Of a stretch of 33,534 nt of DNA, positions 33,123 to 33,534 are shown one piece after another. How positions within the stretch are numbered: the first letter of the stretch is position 1; every line of letters starts with the position of its first letter. The notes under the pieces were generated by a model, which was given only the letters and a program-made list of their open reading frames with translations, did not search any database and was not told where the DNA came from. The translations under genes and the position numbers were made by a program. The stretch comes from Arthrobacter sp. Soil736 (GTDB taxonomy: Bacteria > Actinomycetota > Actinomycetes > Actinomycetales > Micrococcaceae): the NCBI RefSeq assembly GCF_001428005.1, contig NZ_LMSB01000073.1, forward strand, positions 1 through 33,534, in the 5' to 3' direction.

Positions 33123-33534
33123 CCTTGGGCTGCTCCGGTAAAGCAATCGGTGCGGCCGCCGTCGTCTCTCTCAACTCCGTGAAGCGGCTGTGGCCGCGCA
33201 AGTGGATGATCTTGCACGTGGGCCGGCAAAACCCATAAGGAAAACGGCGGCCGCGCTGCCAGATGCAGGAGTGCGGCCACCGCTCTAGGTTTTTCAAAAT
33301 TGGTCAGGCAGGGTGTGTTGAGTCATTACTGTCAACACTTTCGGCGTCGGACTGGCTCGTAGAATTGGCTCGAATTGCCTATGTTTTCGGGAGTTCCCAG
33401 AGTCGGCCAGGGCTTGGGCAACATGACCTGATTCGCCCGGTGCATGACAGAGCGCCTGGCTGGATTAAGGGATTCAGTCTGTCGTGTGAGTGTCAGTCGT
33501 GTGTAATCGCGGGGCTTCGCATTCCGCTGTAGGC
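33123..33534. other. Right edge without a supported gene
   Basis: Short frames exist on both strands (an 89-codon frame from 33263 on the plus strand, and 74- and 93-codon frames on the minus strand). None has a motif, a good ribosome site or steady codon bias. The region follows a broken helicase and is probably decayed accessory DNA. Confidence 0.4.

Overview
The window looks like chromosomal or large-plasmid DNA of a high-GC actinobacterium, most likely an Arthrobacter-type member of the Micrococcaceae. This rests on strong G/C bias at third codon positions, GTG and TTG starts beside AGGAG-like ribosome sites, and remembered similarity of the proteins. It is inference, not a database result. 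No rRNA, tRNA or CRISPR array was seen. About 31 protein genes or gene remnants can be supported.

Left flank (1-3600): the last codons of an unidentified gene, a terminator, a TM2-domain membrane protein, about 850 bases without a convincing gene, a small SH3-like ORF followed in the same frame after one TAG by a small membrane ORF, and a cupin protein with a regulatory palindrome upstream.

Catabolic island (3600-23322): two parallel sets of GntR/FCD regulator plus polar amino acid ABC transporter (substrate-binding lipoprotein, permease, ATPase). Set A is one leftward operon (7116 to 3690). Set B opens a longer leftward operon with a sarcosine-oxidase-like flavoprotein, a class III aminotransferase, a succinate-semialdehyde-type dehydrogenase and the second regulator (14679 to 7362). 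A rightward operon diverges from it: haloacid-dehalogenase-like protein, DadA/PuuB-like flavoprotein, aldehyde dehydrogenase, tartrate/D-malate-type dehydrogenase, D-2-hydroxyacid dehydrogenase, a frameshifted aspartase and a zinc alcohol dehydrogenase. A near-palindrome ATTGTTGACAAT, usually containing a TTGACA -35 box, recurs at the cupin, the aminotransferase and both sides of the divergent promoter region, with a weaker copy beside set A. I infer one regulon for uptake and oxidative breakdown of an amine or amino acid. The substrate cannot be read from the sequence.

Amide region (23403-28854, leftward): MFS transporter, GntR/FCD regulator, acetamidase/formamidase, amidase-signature hydrolase and a DUF1275 membrane protein, with a FadR-like operator upstream of the MFS gene. 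I infer uptake and hydrolysis of an amide.

Right end (29116-33534): an ACC deaminase gene with diagnostic residues intact, divergent from a small ABM-like protein across a perfect 10+10 bp palindrome; an uncharacterised protein (possibly DUF6308); a decayed IS3-family element with both ends; and a C-terminal fragment of an SF2 helicase resembling those of TOTE-type conflict systems. This end looks like a zone of insertion and deletion.
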